Source of the DNA: Sinotaia quadrata
Taxonomy: Eukaryota > Mollusca > Gastropoda > Architaenioglossa > Viviparidae
Length of the DNA stretch: 64,000 nt
Direction: 5' to 3'
NCBI GenBank assembly: GCA_028829895.1
Contig: CM054177.1
Location: 36,920,564 to 36,984,563, forward strand
Part shown: in pieces, positions 55,901 through 59,907 of the stretch
How positions within the stretch are numbered: the first letter of the stretch is position 1
How the letters are laid out: each line of letters starts with the position of its first letter
Program-made: the position numbers and the translations under genes
Notes under the pieces: generated by a model
What the model saw: the letters and a program-made list of their open reading frames with translations, nothing else
Told to the model about the DNA's origin: nothing
Database searches by the model: none

Positions 55901-58900
55901 GGATACTCTGGCAACTATATATATGCTGCTACATTCATACCTAGGTGCATTTGGCAAATCAATGATTCATTTTACTGTGTGCCTTTGCATATCTACAGTA
56001 ATGCCATCAAAACACACTGACACTGCTGAATTGTGCAAGTTCAAAATTGACCTTGGCCATCAAGACCCCCAGCCAATGCCTAATGGACTTGATCATTATG
56101 TTGTCACAAAGCTGTCAACAGAAAGAGACAATTGTTTTAATATGGAAGATTTGCTGAAGAGAGGGTTGTATGTCTGTGGAACTGTAAAATGGAAGAAAAA
56201 ACGTTTTCCACAAGACTTGAAATGGGTGCCAAATCTATGAGATGAAAGCAAATTCTAAGAGGGAAAACAGTAATCTAACCCCAGTGGCATGGCAGGATAA
56301 AAAACACGTTGCCATTCTGTTAACCTGTGTGGATATGTATGAAAAAGCATATATAAAATTTATAAAAGTGGCAAGAATGTGATAATTTGCATTTTGTGAA
56401 TTATTTATTCTTATAGTATTTATTGGTATCTGTTCCTAAAAAAAAGATGTGTGTGTGTGTGTGTGTGTGTGTGCGCACGTGCATGCACGCGCTTCATGTG
56501 CTATATATGCTGCTCTGTTTCTAGTGAAAGAAAATGGACCCAGTACAAACACAAAACTCACAGGATGTTAGTTACTTATGTTGGCTGGTATGTATTCCCC
56601 TCAGATAAATGGCAAAATAAAAATTTAATTTTAATGATAAATAAATACAGTAATGTCTGTTTAAACGTTAATAAAAGCATAGCTGTACCTATGTATTATT
56701 TTGCCCTTTGCTGCAGAAACATTTTAGTTCATAGATAACCAACTCCAACTTATTTTCAGTAAATATAACAATAAATGAGTTAACCTAGTTGCCCTACTTT
56801 CTATATATATGCCAAAGAAAAGCAGCATGCAGTGATACCATTTTGCATGAAGGTGTACCAGGGTTAGAAATCCATCACAACACAATATGGAAACTGCTTT
56901 ACTAAAGTGGAGTAATTACAAATGGCTAACATATACTAAAGCAGTCTCAAAAGTGTCACTGATAGTAATTATGATCCACATCGGCTACAGAGGTAAACAA
57001 GTCCATGCCACAAATGGTGACTATCAATGAAGTATCGGGATCATATGTACATCAGTCAGTTTTTTGTTCATAAAATCATCTATGACAGGCTTATGTTTCA
57101 TAAAGTCTGAATAAGAAGCTTTAAGAGGTTGCCTATGATACTGACACAAACTTGTGCAATATCTGCTAAGGAAAGTGTTTACTACACATGTGAGGGTTTG
57201 GACCTGTGTCCTATATGTATAAAACTGTGTATATATGTTGTATTAATAAAACATTTGAATACATTTATTTTGGCTATAAAGTCCATTCCCTGTCACTGAT
57301 TCTCACATGATGAATCAGATGCAAAAAGCCCTTTATTTTAATTTTTTTTAAAACAACCTACAATCTGAGAAAATTCCAAAATTAAAATACAAAAAAAATT
57401 TAATTTTCAAGATAATTTCTTTATCACAATATAAAATATTAGCATCTAACAATACATTAAACAATGAAAGAATTTAAATTCCATATATTTATATTTAGGG
57501 GCAGTGGGCAGATGTTACATTTGCATGGGATATAGATGACCCTGCCCTATATGAGTCCCCTACTGTTTTGCAGGTTGGATTTTGGATAACCAAAGACTAG
57601 GGTGCTGACACAGTACCTGATTGGGCATATGAACTTCCTCACTGAGGTCACTGCCCAGGGCGGAGGAGTCCCAAGAAGGACTCAACGGCCATGTGTCCAG
57701 GTGGACAGTGGGCAGATATTCACATCTGCACAGGATATAGACGATCCCACCCTCCATGAGCCCCCTGCTGCCTTGCAGGTTAGGTTTTGCATAACCAAAG
57801 GCTAGGGTGCTGACACAGTACCTGATTGGGCATATGAACTTCCCTCACTGAGGTCACTGCCAAGGGTGGAGGAGTCTCAAGAAGGACTCAAGGTGAGCCA
57901 CTAGTAATGTGGAGTTTCAGTTGTGGTCAACAGCCTGGAGAGGGATGGGCTCTGCCAGGTTCATTTGCCCAAGACAAACCTACATGAAATGATAACTTTA
58001 CCTCAAACCATACGGATCGGTCATCGCCCAAATAAGGACCATGCCTTCTGTCTTGAACTAGGGCAGAGGTGTTAAGTGTGCTGGTTCACCATGAAAACTC
58101 CATGCCAGAAACAGCATCAGCATTGGTACATGGAACATCAGAACATTAAGAATGCCTGGAAAGGTAGAGAAACTGACACATGAAATGAACAGATACTAAT
58201 GAACCATCCTGAGACTGTGTGAAGTATGATGGAAGAACTTTGGGGAAACATCAATATAGGACGGCCATAAACTATACTACTCTGGAAGAGATGATAAACA
58301 TCAACATAATGTCAGATTTCTTGTCCACAAAGACACAGTGGACACTGTCATGAGCTGTTGGCCAGTCTCCAGCAGGCTTATCACCATAAGCTTGAGGGCA
58401 ACCCCACTCAATTTCACCATTGTGTAAGCATACACTACAACTACAGACTATGATGATGAAGAAATAGAGGATTTCTAAGACCAACTGCAAACAGAAAGAC
58501 CACAAAGAAAGACATTTTTGAGGTACAAGGAGACTGGAATGCTAAAATAGGAAAGGATGCTGTTGAGAACTAGAAAGGCACATTTGGACGCTATTGCAAT
58601 ACAGAGACAAATGAAGAGGCTTAAGGCTTGGTCCACATAAAACATCCAAAAGATGGATGTGGCATAGCCCCAATGGAGAAGACCATAACCAGATTGATTA
58701 TATCATGGTGAAGCAGCACTTCCATACCAGTATAAACATTGCCAAAACAAGAAGCTTCCCAGGAGCAGACATTGGAAGTGTGCATGACTTAGTGATGATG
58801 ACCCTCTGACTACGTCTAAAGAAAGTCAACAAGCAGGGCCAACAAGAATCAAGTTCAACCTTGATAAGCTAAAAGACCCAGAGGTATTGGAAGTCTTTCA

Positions 58901-59832
58901 AGCAAAGACAGGAGGAAAATTTGCACCACTGTTACTTCTTAGTGCAGAGAACACAATTGTAGACACATTGATTGACATATTTAACACCTCAGTGATCCAA
59001 ACACTCAATGAGATCTTTGGCAAATCTTGGGTTACAGCTGACATCCTTGATCTGTGTGACATGCATTGAGAGCTAAGAAGTAGGAGGAAAACAATACAGG
59101 GAAATTAATCAGATTATCAAGAAAAGAATGAAAAAGGCAAAGGAGATGTGGATTAAAGACCTGTGTAAAGATTTCAGAAAATAATCTAAAGAAAAATAGT
59201 AGCAAAAAAAAAACCATACCAGCTGGTGAAAGAGCTGACCAGTGTAAAACAAGGATGCTCCTCCATCATTCAAGAGGGTGGAGGGAATTGTCTTACAGAA
59301 GACCAATACATTCTTAAAAGATGGACAGAATACTGTCAGACCTATATGACAACAGACATACAGGGGATCCATACATACTCAACACCCCACCAGTGACCAA
59401 CATTGACAACTACCCCATCCTAGGAGAAGAAGTAGAGACTGCAGAGAAATCATTGAAAAAGGGAAAGGCAGCAGGAATAGACAACATCCCTGCAAAATTA
59501 GTCCAAGAAGGGGGAGAAGCCATGATAAGTGCCCTACTAACAATCTGCAATAAGATCTGTCAGACAGGGGAATGGCCAACACCATGGACTCAGTCACTCA
59601 TAATAACTCTCCCGAAAAAAGGCAATTTTCAGCAATGTCAGAACTATCATACATGCCACCCAAGCAAAGTCATGCTAAAGATCATATTAAACAGACTGAA
59701 GCTGCAGGCAGAGGAAATCATAGCTGAAGAACCGGCAGGCTTCAGACCCAGGTGAAGCACAACTGAACAGATTTTTAATCTGCTATGTGAGAAGTACCAT
59801 CAGCACAAACAAGACCTTTATCATGTCTACAA

Positions 59833-59907
<75 letters not shown>

